Assembly: GCA_900550165.1 (NCBI GenBank)
Contig: URQY01000045.1
Span: 1-10,321, forward strand
Direction of reading: 5' to 3'
Length of the DNA: 10,321 nt
DNA from: an uncultured Eubacteriales bacterium
Lineage (GTDB): Bacteria; Bacillota; Clostridia; Oscillospirales; Oscillospiraceae
Shown here in pieces: positions 1 to 7,434 of this stretch; the first letter of the stretch is position 1, and every line of letters begins with the position of its first letter. The notes beneath the pieces were generated by a model, which searched no databases, was not told the DNA's origin, and saw only the letters and a list, made by a program, of their open reading frames with translations. A program made the position numbers and the translations under genes.

Positions 1-2
1 GG

Positions 3-728
3 CACGTGGTCGCCAACTTGGATGATAAGGGCGCGCGCGCGTCTCTCAAGGGCATCTCTCAGCCGGTCTTCTGGTTCAGCTATGACGATCCCGCCGCGCA
101 GTGCCGCGCGGAAAACGTCGTCTGGACGGACGGCCTGCCGAGCTTCGACATCTATATCCGCGGCAGCTACTATGCTCACGTTTCCCTGCGCGTGGGCGGC
201 AGGCACAATGTGATGAATGCGCTCGCCGCGGCGAGCGCCGCTTACCTTCTCGGCATCAGCGGCGAGGCCGTCGGCCTTGGCCTTGCGACCTTTACCGGCG
301 CGGGCCGCCGCTTTGAGTACAAGGGCAGCTATCACGGCGCGGACGTCTACGATGACTATGCCCACCACCCCGGCGAGCTGCACGCGCTGCTCGAAATGGC
401 GAAGACGCTGCCCTACAAGCGCATCATCTGCGCCTTCCAGCCGCACACCTATACGCGCACCAAGGCGCTGTTCGACGATTTTGTCAAGGAGCTGCGCGTG
501 CCGGACGTCGTGGTTCTTGCCGAAATTTACGCCGCGCGCGAGCAAAATGATATTGGCATTTCCTCGATGGACCTCTGCCGCGAGATCCCGGGCTCTGTTT
601 ACTGCCCCACGCTCGACAAGGTGACCGCCGCGCTCGCGCGCATCGCCTGCCCAGGCGACCTGATCCTGACCGTCGGCGCGGGCGATATTTTCAAGGCCGG
701 CGAAAAACTGCTGAAAGAAGAGAAATAA
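3..728 (+). CDS. murC: UDP-N-acetylmuramate--L-alanine ligase, C-terminal part (5' end outside window)
   Basis: MurC is the cytoplasmic ATP-dependent ligase that joins L-alanine to UDP-N-acetylmuramic acid, the first peptide-adding step of peptidoglycan precursor synthesis. The frame is open to the left edge (the codon at 3-5 is His), so the gene is cut; the 242 residues seen are about half of a usual MurC of roughly 450. They cover the end of the central Mur ligase domain and the whole C-terminal domain. Seen directly: GRHNVMNA (198-221), the hinge typical of Mur ligases before the C-terminal domain; YDDYAHHPGE (348-377), diagnostic of MurC; FQPHTYTRT (435-461); EIYAAREQNDIGIS; and the closing GDLILTVGAGDI. 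The N-terminal UDP-binding domain and ATP P-loop are outside the window. The stop lies 6 nt before the next gene, so the two are probably co-transcribed. Confidence 0.96.
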   Translation, partial: HVVANLDDKGARASLKGISQPVFWFSYDDPAAQCRAENVVWTDGLPSFDIYIRGSYYAHVSLRVGGRHNVMNALAAASAAYLLGISGEAVGLGLATFTGAGRRFEYKGSYHGADVYDDYAHHPGELHALLEMAKTLPYKRIICAFQPHTYTRTKALFDDFVKELRVPDVVVLAEIYAAREQNDIGISSMDLCREIPGSVYCPTLDKVTAALARIACPGDLILTVGAGDIFKAGEKLLKEEK

Positions 729-734
729 AACATC

Positions 735-1274
735 ATGGATATCTCCCCCGTTTGTCACAATTCCCACCCCGAGGGTGAGCTGCCCGCGCAGGAAACCGCC
801 GCGTTCGACCTGCTCGATTCCCTCGGCATTGATTATGACAGGGTAACGCACGAACTGGCCGACACGATGGAGAAGTGCGACGATGTTTCCGCCGTACTCG
901 GCGTGGACGTTTGCAAAAATCTCTTTTTGTGCAACCGGCAGAAGACCAGCTTCTATCTTCTATGTATGCCGCCGCACAAGGCGTTTCATACCAAGGACCT
1001 GAGCCATCAGATCGGCTCGGCGCGTCTTTCGTTCGCGCCGGAGGAGCAGCTCTGGGAGCTGCTGCACTGCACCCCCGGCTCGGCGACCATCCTCGGCCTG
1101 ATGAACGACGAGGAAAACCGCGTACAGCTGCTCATTGACAAGGAAACGTATGACGCGGAGCATTTTTCCTGTCATCCGTGCCTCTGCACCTCGACGCTCA
1201 GGCTCAGAACAAGCGATGTTCTGAATGTGCTGCTGCCGAAGGTACACCACGAGCCCATCGTCGTGGAGCTGTAA
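735..1274 (+). CDS. ProX/YbaK-type prolyl-tRNA editing deacylase
   Basis: A 179-residue protein of the YbaK/ProRS-associated (INS-like) superfamily, closest in pattern to the free-standing ProX group, which hydrolyses alanyl-tRNA(Pro) in trans and so corrects mischarging by prolyl-tRNA synthetase. Seen: a helical N-terminal part with LLDSLGIDYDRVTHE (26-40), the core strand VCKNLFL around Lys61, which matches the conserved lysine of the family, the KAFHTKDLSHQIGSARLSF segment (82-100), and the TPGSATILGLMND loop (113-125) in the place of the family's glycine-rich substrate loop. The first 18 or so residues are an extension without recognisable features. The ATG at 735 has only a weak purine stretch upstream inside the end of murC, so translation may partly depend on coupling to murC. 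A bifunctional or regulatory role, as in PrdX-like homologues of proline-reductase clusters, is possible, but no such cluster is visible here. Confidence 0.88.
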   Translation: MDISPVCHNSHPEGELPAQETAAFDLLDSLGIDYDRVTHELADTMEKCDDVSAVLGVDVCKNLFLCNRQKTSFYLLCMPPHKAFHTKDLSHQIGSARLSFAPEEQLWELLHCTPGSATILGLMNDEENRVQLLIDKETYDAEHFSCHPCLCTSTLRLRTSDVLNVLLPKVHHEPIVVEL

Positions 1275-1288
1275 CACGGCAGATCTGC

Positions 1289-1325
1289 AAAAAAAGGTTC
1301 CGAAGAGCATTCTTCGGAACCTTTT
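1289..1325. terminator. Bidirectional Rho-independent terminator between convergent genes
   Basis: A perfect 11-bp stem (GGTTCCGAAGA 1296-1306 with TCTTCGGAACC 1311-1321) closes a GCAT loop. It is flanked by seven A on the left (1289-1295) and TTTT on the right (1322-1325), so it has a U-tract in both directions: four U for the deacylase transcript and seven U for the minus-strand transcript. The right flank overlaps the TAA stop of the minus-strand transferase (1324-1326) by two bases. Confidence 0.93.
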
Positions 1326-1920
1326 ATATGAGCGTTTCTGCTGTCAGGTGCTTCAGCTTGACAGCAATGCTGCCGGAATCGGTACAGACGGATGCGGCGC
1401 AGTCTGAAAAGACCGCGAGCGGCAGCACGCGCTCGCTTTCCACCGGCGGCAGGAGAAGGCCTTTCTGCCCTGCCGCGCCGATGCCGCGGCGCTTGCAGCG
1501 GCTCTCATATTCTGTCCAGCGCCGCCAGAAGTCCTCCTCCGTCTCCGCGCCGAGCACGCGCCGCAGGCGCTCCGCGCGCACCGGACGAAAACGCTCGATA
1601 TCGACGCCGAGAGGCCGGTCGTGTACACCGACCAGGATGCAGCCATACGAATGGCTCAGGCTGAAGTGAACGCCCGGATATGCGGAAAAATACGGCTTGC
1701 CGCGCTCGCTGTACGCCATGTCCGGCAGTGTTTCCCAGCCGCAAAGGTCATAAAGCGCGGCGCGCAGGACCGCGTAGGCGCAGAGGGACGCATCGCGCTT
1801 CACGGCGGCTTTCCGCGCAGGCTTGAAGCGAATTGACTGCGGAAGACCTGCGCGCAGACGCTCCCGCTCGTCCGCGCGCAGCGGACGGTCCTGTCTCAGC
1901 GCATACATCTGAATATCCAT
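1324..1920 (-). CDS. 4'-phosphopantetheinyl transferase, Sfp superfamily
   Basis: A 198-residue cytoplasmic enzyme predicted to move the phosphopantetheine arm of CoA onto a serine of an acyl or peptidyl carrier protein. Superfamily motifs appear in order: RGKPYF (73-78), the CoA-binding FSLSHS (86-91), the Mg-binding GVDIE (105-109, Asp107 and Glu109), and a third motif WTEYESRCKRRG (135-146). In Sfp the third motif reads W-x-x-K-E-x3-K; here Glu139 and Lys143 are kept but the first lysine is Tyr138. At 198 residues it is somewhat shorter than Sfp (about 220). Start ATG at 1918-1920 has a purine-rich GGGGGA (1931-1936) about 10 nt upstream. It is a single-gene unit, convergent with the deacylase gene and divergent from dnaG, with a consensus promoter. 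Which carrier protein it serves cannot be told: no fatty-acid, polyketide or NRPS gene lies nearby. It may be the organism's general transferase or act on a secondary pathway. Confidence 0.85.
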   Translation of the reverse strand: MDIQMYALRQDRPLRADERERLRAGLPQSIRFKPARKAAVKRDASLCAYAVLRAALYDLCGWETLPDMAYSERGKPYFSAYPGVHFSLSHSYGCILVGVHDRPLGVDIERFRPVRAERLRRVLGAETEEDFWRRWTEYESRCKRRGIGAAGQKGLLLPPVESERVLPLAVFSDCAASVCTDSGSIAVKLKHLTAETLI

Positions 1921-1955
1921 CGCGGCGGACTCCCCCTTTCAAAACCGTTTGCGCC

Positions 1956-1985
1956 ATTATAGCGCGGCAGACGGGAGACTGTCAA
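1956..1985 (-). promoter_or_regulatory. Consensus sigma-A promoter of the phosphopantetheinyl transferase gene
   Basis: On the minus strand TTGACA (1980-1985) and TATAAT (1956-1961) both match the sigma-70/sigma-A consensus at all six bases, 18 nt apart. Transcription should begin near 1949, about 28 nt upstream of the ATG at 1920, leaving the purine-rich ribosome site at 1931-1936 inside the leader. Confidence 0.85.
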
Positions 1986-1995
1986 ACCAAACGGC

Positions 1996-2038
1996 TTTTC
2001 ATGCTCTCCAAAAAAATTCAAAAATTTTTGCATGAAAA
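1996..2038. repeat. Inverted repeat upstream of dnaG
   Basis: TTTTCATGC (1996-2004) and GCATGAAAA (2030-2038) are perfect 9-bp inverted arms around a 25-nt, A/T-rich centre that itself holds the 10-bp palindrome AAAAATTTTT (2020-2029). It sits between the divergent transferase promoter and dnaG. It could be an operator, a bent A-tract upstream element or a long-loop hairpin; there is no evidence for a specific binding protein. I could not assign a convincing -35/-10 pair for dnaG in 1990-2100; TATATA (2063-2068) is a -10 candidate without a partner. Confidence 0.45.
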
Positions 2039-2108
2039 AGAGGGAAAAATACTTTTTTGGCGTATATAGCATATTGTCAGGACGAACACGCCGTCCGTCA
2101 CGCAGGAG

Positions 2109-2116
2109 AAAGGAGG
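2109..2116 (+). promoter_or_regulatory. Ribosome binding site that sets the dnaG start
   Basis: AAAGGAGG (2109-2116) lies 5 nt before the ATG at 2122. An in-frame ATG further upstream (2032) has no good ribosome site and would add 30 basic residues unlike any DnaG N-terminus, so 2122 is taken as the start. Confidence 0.88.
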
Positions 2117-2121
2117 ACGCC

Positions 2122-3899
2122 ATGGCCTTTGACCGGCAGTTTTTAGATGAGCTCATCGCCCGGAACGATATCGTCGACGTCGTCAGCAACTATGTATCGC
2201 TGACGAAAAAGGGCGCGAACTACTTCGGTCTCTGCCCCTTCCACAATGAAAAGACCGGCTCGTTCTCCGTCTCGCCCGACAAGCAGATCTGCTACTGCTT
2301 CGGCTGCAAAAAGGGCGGCGGCGTCATCAATTTCATCATGGAGGAGGAGCACCTCTCCTTCCCCGATGCGGTGCGATTCCTCGCCAAGCGCGTCAATATG
2401 CCCGTGCCGGAGGAGGAACACAGCGAGGAGAGCCGCCTTCGCTCGCGCATCCTGTCGCTCAACCGCGACGCGGCGCGCTTTTACTACGAGCTGCTCCACT
2501 CACCCAAGGGCGAGCCTGTGATGGAGTACATGAGAGGCCGAAGGATCACGCAGCGCAATGCGACAAACTTCGGCCTCGGCGCCTCGGCGGACGAGTGGAC
2601 GCTGCTGACCGACGCGATGCGCAAAAAGGGCTACGGCGACGGCGAGCTGCTCGCCTCGGGCCTCGCCATCCGCGGCAAGAACGGGGGCTTGTACGACAAA
2701 TTCCGCAAGCGCCTCATCTTCCCCATCATCGACGTGCGCGGCGATGTGCTGGGCTTCGGCGGGCGCATCATCAGCAAGGACGACCCGGGCGCAAAGTACA
2801 TGAACACGCCCGAGACCATCGTTTACAGCAAGCGGCGCGTTCTCTACGGGCTGAATCTTGCCAAAAAGAGCAAGCGCAGCAACATCATTTTAGTCGAGGG
2901 CAACATCGACGTCGTGATGCTGCATCAGGCGGGCTTCGACAACGCCTGCGCCTCGATGGGCACGGCGCTCACAAGCGAGCAATTGCAGCTCCTCAGCCGC
3001 TACACGAAGGAGCTCGTGCTCTGCTACGACAACGACGACGCGGGCAAGATCGCCACGCAGAAGGCGCTGACGCTCTTAAACAACACCGACTTTCAGGTCA
3101 AGGTACTCGAACTTCCCAAGCGGCTCGTGGACGGGCAGTACGTCAAGCAGGACGCGGACGATTTCATCAAATTTCAGGGCAAGGATGCCTTTGAGCATCT
3201 GCTCTCGGGCAGCGAGAGCGGGATGGACTTCCGCATGGCGCAGCTCGGGGCAAAATTCGACCTGAAGAGCGACGAGGGGCGCATCGGCTACGGTGAAGCC
3301 GCGGCAAATTTGCTCGCCGCCGTGCCGAACGCGGTCGAGCGCGAAATTTACACGGTGCGCGCAGCCGAGGCCGCGGGCATTACGCCCGAGGCAATGAAGC
3401 TCGAGGTCGAGCGCGCGCGAAAACGCGCGCATTACAAGGAAAAGCGCGAGCAGGAGCGGCGGGACCTGAATCCCGCTGCGAGCGCCCAGCCGCGCGAGCG
3501 GTCGATCCGCTATACGGACCTGCGCTCGGCGCTGGCCGAGGAGGGCGTGCTGCGGCTTCTGACGCTGGACGACTCCCTCTTTGGCGAGGATCCGCCCATC
3601 CGGGAAGAGGACTTCTCTTCTCCCCTCTTAGGCCGTTTTTTCACGGCGCTGCGCACGCAGCTCCGCGAGACCGGACAGGTGAGCCTCCCAGCGCTCGCGG
3701 AGTTTTTCACGCAGGAGGAGATCAACCACCTCATCGGCATCCTGCAAAAGCCGGAATCGCTCAAAAACGGGGCGCAGGCACTGCACGATTACAGCACCAT
3801 CATTCTGGAACAGGCACACAAGCGCGCGGCGACGGGCGAGGACCCGCTGGCTGCCGCGATGGAAAAGAACAAATACAAGGGTAACGGAGGAAAGCAACC

Positions 3900-3918
<19 letters not shown>
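2122..3918 (+). CDS. dnaG: DNA primase
   Basis: DnaG makes the short RNA primers for leading- and lagging-strand DNA replication, working with the replicative helicase at the fork. The 598-residue product has the normal length and domain order. The N-terminal CHC2 zinc-binding domain uses Cys38, His41, Cys59 and Cys62 in a C-x2-H-x17-C-x2-C arrangement. A catalytic-core N domain follows at about 120-250. The TOPRIM domain contains the acidic VEGNIDV motif (Glu259 to Asp263) and YDNDDAGK, with Asp303 and Asp305 as the metal-binding DxD pair. A charged linker rich in Arg, Glu and Lys (about 430-470) leads to a poorly conserved C-terminal helicase-interaction region. The stop codon is inside the next gene, a 19-nt overlap with rpoD, so the two are translated from one message. 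No rpsU or dgt precedes it, unlike in many Firmicutes; its upstream neighbour is divergent. Confidence 0.97.
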
Positions 3919-5309
<1,391 letters not shown>

Positions 5310-5330
5310 CCTCATAACGACAAATAGAGC

Positions 5331-5376
5331 GCACACCCTTCAGGCGTTTACAGCGTCTGGATGGTGTGCCCTTTTT
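5331..5376 (+). terminator. Rho-independent terminator of the dnaG-rpoD operon
   Basis: GCACACC (5331-5337) pairs with GGTGTGC (5363-5369). After one C/T mismatch the stem continues as TTCAGGCG (5339-5346) with CGTCTGGA (5354-5361), including G-U pairs, around a 7-nt loop. A run of five T (5372-5376) follows. It lies 21 nt after the rpoD stop. Confidence 0.9.
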
Positions 5377-5494
5377 CATGAAAAGCGACGTGCCGTGCAT
5401 TGCACATACGACATAGCCAGCGGACAGAATGTAAGTTATTCTATTCAATAATTAAGCAAAATTAAACCCACAAAACAAAATTACATTGAGATGT
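5377..5494. other. AT-rich intergenic spacer without recognisable gene
   Basis: This 118-nt stretch after the rpoD terminator is clearly richer in A and T than the coding sequence to its left. It is the 3' flank of the minus-strand ElbB-like gene. I see no good hairpin with a U-tract on the minus strand here, so where that transcript ends is not clear; the back side of the rpoD hairpin at 5331-5369 could serve, but its minus-strand tail is poor. Confidence 0.5.
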
Positions 5495-6055
5495 TTATGT
5501 CTGTTTCAACGCACAAATCATAGAATCGACGCCCAATAGCGCCGTATAGCTATTGTTGGTTTTTCTGAAAGCAGGCGTGTAATAAACATTATTTTCAGCA
5601 TCAAAGCAGAATTTTTCAGCAGTTAGTTCTTCCATCTCACGTGCCAATAGATTACTTCCATAGAAACGGCGGAGAAAGTCGATTCCCGCACACATGGCAG
5701 CGACAGGTTTCTTTTCGCTAATAAAATGTGTGGCGCACGTTTTTATCACATTGGAGTCTCTATAATTGTTCAATAAACCAATTCCACCGGGTATGATCAA
5801 TGCATCGTATTCTGCAAAATCAACCTCATGAATATCTTTAATGCGTCCCCTACCGATGCGAGCTGCTTCTATAAGGATATTCCGCTTTTCTGCCATCTGT
5901 TCTGTCAGGTGGTTAACTGACTGAATGGAAATGTCTTCTGCGACAGGAGTGTAATCACACCCATATTTATCAAGCGCTACATACGTCAGAATTACCTCTT
6001 CTATACATGAACCATCACCGAGGCCACAGCCTGCTAATAAAACTAAATACTTCAT
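5495..6055 (-). CDS. ElbB/ES1-like protein of the DJ-1/PfpI (class I glutamine amidotransferase-like) superfamily
   Basis: A 186-residue soluble protein matching the ElbB/ES1 branch: LAGCGLGDGSCIEEVILTY (7-25, compare the SGCGVYDGSEIHEA pattern of ElbB), NHLT (48-51), RNILIEAARIGRGRIKDI (58-75), DALIIPGGIG (84-93), and a nucleophile-elbow AAMCAG with Cys122. In the superfamily this cysteine is the reactive residue; E. coli ElbB shows glyoxalase-type activity in vitro, but the physiological role of the branch is uncertain, so no reaction is claimed here. It is about 30 residues shorter than ElbB (about 217); the deficit is after the PGG motif. GGAGGTG (6063-6069, minus strand) is 7 nt from the ATG, and a promoter lies upstream, so it looks functional. 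Its base composition is much lower in GC than neighbouring genes, which suggests acquisition. It stands alone, between a terminator and a gene-poor stretch. Confidence 0.82.
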   Translation of the reverse strand: MKYLVLLAGCGLGDGSCIEEVILTYVALDKYGCDYTPVAEDISIQSVNHLTEQMAEKRNILIEAARIGRGRIKDIHEVDFAEYDALIIPGGIGLLNNYRDSNVIKTCATHFISEKKPVAAMCAGIDFLRRFYGSNLLAREMEELTAEKFCFDAENNVYYTPAFRKTNNSYTALLGVDSMICALKQT

Positions 6056-6069
6056 TTGTTTTCACCTCC

Positions 6070-6398
6070 ACAACTCACGGTTTGCCAACGACTTCTTACT
6101 GATAAGCATAGCATATAAAGCGACTTGCATCAACGCCTTCTTCATGGTAAATCAGCGACCTTTTTATGAACACCGTTCTGTTTTGCCTGTTCACTCGCCG
6201 CCCTGCGCCGTTCTCGATAAAGTGGAATGTGATCTCTGCCAGTACCTCTCCGGCGAAGAAAAGTATTCTCAACTCTTCGAATGTTTTGGCCGCGACCGCG
6301 ACGTCCGTCCACTGCTTTCTCAATGCAGAAGGTCTGCCGATCCCGGTAAAGAAGTATTTTCCCGCGCTTGACGCGATCTTGCGCCAAAAAGACCCGCC
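6070..6398. other. Stretch without a recognised gene; holds a 101-codon open frame of doubtful status
   Basis: Apart from the promoter above and the left arm of the terminator at its right edge, I recognise nothing here. On the minus strand, in the same frame as the LysR gene and directly after its stop, 99 codons stay open down to a TAA at 6096-6098 (no ATG; a TTG at 6321-6323 is the first plausible start, without a clear ribosome site). The translation includes FEELRILFFAGEVLAEITFHF, which is not a family I know. Two plus-strand frames (ATG at 6144 and ATG at 6166) are also open over most of the stretch, so openness alone is weak evidence. It could be a decayed gene, chance, or a small unannotated protein. 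Confidence 0.35.
6105..6133 (-). promoter_or_regulatory. Putative promoter of the ElbB-like gene
   Basis: Minus-strand TTGATG (6128-6133) and TATGCT (6105-6110) each match the sigma-A consensus at four of six bases with an ideal 17-nt spacer. The start would be near 6098, giving a leader of about 42 nt that contains the GGAGGTG ribosome site at 6063-6069. Confidence 0.5.
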
Positions 6399-6418
6399 TC
6401 AGTAAGGCGGGTCTTTTT
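6386..6418. terminator. Bidirectional terminator overlapping the LysR stop codon
   Basis: A perfect 14-bp stem, AAAAAGACCCGCCT (6386-6399) with AGGCGGGTCTTTTT (6405-6418), around a 5-nt loop. The outer five A/T pairs give a U-tract in both directions. The TGA of the minus-strand LysR gene (6399-6401) falls at the loop, so the last codons of the gene are themselves the right arm of the hairpin. Confidence 0.93.
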
Positions 6419-7307
6419 GATTGAGTTCTGAAAGGAAGCGTCCCAGCGCGGGGTTTGGGTTGCCGGTCTGCCAGGCGGCGATGATCTCTTCCTCCTCCCC
6501 TTCCCCTACGAGCGGGACAAAGACGAGATTGTCGGCGTTGTAGAGCCGGTCGGTGCAGTAGTCGGGCAAGAGCGATATCCCCTCCTCTGCCGCGACCATC
6601 ATCAAAATGCTCTCGGTGTCTGCCGAGCGGAAGAGGATATTCGGCTTGTAGCCCGCCTCGGCGTAGCGCTGCATGAAAAAGGCATCGCCGTAGGAATCGG
6701 GCGCGGCATCGGGAGACATATATAGGATATTCTCGCCGCGCAGCTCCTGCCGCGTGAGCGATCGCCGCTGCGCAAGCGGATGGCCCGCATAGAGCGCCAC
6801 AACAAGCCGCGCCTTTTCGACCGTCCGGAACGCGACCCCCTCCTGCGTGCGCAGGTTTGTCGAGTCCCAGGTGAAGACGATATCGTACTCCTGATGCAGA
6901 AGCCCCGCGGCCAGCACGTCGGTCGAGCAGCGATAGAACGAGATCAGCACGTTGCCGTTTTTCTGGTGGAAGTGACGCATGAGTACGGAAAGGTCGCTGC
7001 GCTCGTATCCGCGCACATAACCCACGCGCAGCGTACCGGTCAGGCCCGTCGCCGCGTCGTGCACGCGCTCCTGCGCGCTGCTCATGCGCTCTAAGATCGC
7101 CTTCGCGTCCAAAAGGAAGGATCGCCCCGCGCTCGTCAGGCTCACCGGGCGGGTGCTGCGGTCGAACAGCTCGCAGCCAAGCGTCTCTTCCAGCAGATGG
7201 ATCTGCTGCGTCACGGCGGTCTGCGAGATGTAATACTGCTCCGCCGCCTTTGTGAAGCTGCGGTGCTCCGCCGCGGCGACAAAGTAGCGCAGTTGATTTC
7301 GATTCAT
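6399..7307 (-). CDS. LysR-type transcriptional regulator
   Basis: A 302-residue regulator of normal LysR length. The N-terminal winged helix-turn-helix is textbook: NQLRYFVAAAEHRSFTKAAEQYYISQTAVTQQIHLLEETLGCELFDR is spread over residues 4-50, with the recognition helix near 28-39, followed by the SLTSAGRSFLLDAKAIL linker start. The rest is a LysR substrate-binding domain (about 90-295), beginning at GTLRVGYVRG and containing DIVFTWD. The inducer is not predictable from sequence. The gene is divergent from an NSS-family transporter, the classical layout in which a LysR protein controls its neighbour, so an amino acid or other transporter substrate is a reasonable inducer candidate (inference). 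GAGAGGG (7315-7321, minus strand) lies 7 nt before the ATG at 7305-7307. A T-N11-A dyad on its own promoter suggests autorepression. Confidence 0.93.
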   Translation of the reverse strand: MNRNQLRYFVAAAEHRSFTKAAEQYYISQTAVTQQIHLLEETLGCELFDRSTRPVSLTSAGRSFLLDAKAILERMSSAQERVHDAATGLTGTLRVGYVRGYERSDLSVLMRHFHQKNGNVLISFYRCSTDVLAAGLLHQEYDIVFTWDSTNLRTQEGVAFRTVEKARLVVALYAGHPLAQRRSLTRQELRGENILYMSPDAAPDSYGDAFFMQRYAEAGYKPNILFRSADTESILMMVAAEEGISLLPDYCTDRLYNADNLVFVPLVGEGEEEEIIAAWQTGNPNPALGRFLSELNQKDPPY

Positions 7308-7327
7308 GAATACGCCCTCTCATAACA

Positions 7328-7340
7328 TAAGTTTTTCTTA
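7328..7340. promoter_or_regulatory. Putative LysR-type operator (T-N11-A dyad)
   Basis: TAAG-N5-CTTA is a perfect dyad of the T-N11-A type bound by LysR proteins; the symmetry extends one base on each side (ATAAG 7327-7331, CTTAT 7337-7341). It sits at the -10 and start site of the predicted regulator promoter, where binding would block transcription. Two more ATAAG half-sites occur at 7390-7394 and 7416-7420 on the transporter side. Confidence 0.6.
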
Positions 7341-7369
7341 TTTTATCATCAAGAAGCCGCTCTTGTAAA
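7340..7369 (-). promoter_or_regulatory. Putative promoter of the LysR gene
   Basis: Minus-strand TTTACA (7364-7369) and TAAAAT (7340-7345), each five of six bases to consensus, are 18 nt apart. The start near 7333 leaves the ribosome site at 7315-7321 in the leader. A second pair (TTGATG 7347-7352, TATGTT 7324-7329, 17 nt) is weaker and would start transcription inside the ribosome site. Confidence 0.55.
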
Positions 7370-7391
7370 GCCCATCCTCCTGCGGTAAGAT
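7363..7391 (+). promoter_or_regulatory. Putative promoter of the NSS transporter gene
   Basis: TTGTAA (7363-7368) and TAAGAT (7386-7391), each four of six to consensus, have an ideal 17-nt spacer; the start would be near 7398. The weak hexamers suit a promoter that needs an activator. Its -35 overlaps the -35 of the divergent LysR promoter by five bases. TTCATAA is repeated at 7402-7408 and 7413-7419, exactly 11 bp apart, just downstream of the start. Confidence 0.45.
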
Positions 7392-7434
7392 AAGCACATC
7401 GTTCATAAAACATTCATAAGAGAGGTATTACGAC

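Noticed and set aside
2032..2121. In-frame upstream ATG giving dnaG 30 more residues
   Set aside because: No ribosome site at 2032, basic low-complexity extension absent from DnaG proteins, and an ideal GGAGG 5 nt before the ATG at 2122.
5395..5405. Palindrome GTGCA-T-TGCAC after the rpoD terminator, considered as hairpin or recombination site
   Set aside because: A one-nucleotide loop cannot form a hairpin, the sequence is short enough to be chance, and there is no partner copy nearby.
6056..6398. Insertion-sequence remnant in the gene-poor low-GC stretch
   Set aside because: I see no terminal inverted repeats, target duplication or transposase motif; the idea stays untested rather than supported.
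6142..7413. Minus-strand open frame of 423 codons covering the LysR gene
   Set aside because: The Arg/Ala-rich translation is a frame-shifted reading of LysR, whose own frame has all family features and a ribosome site.
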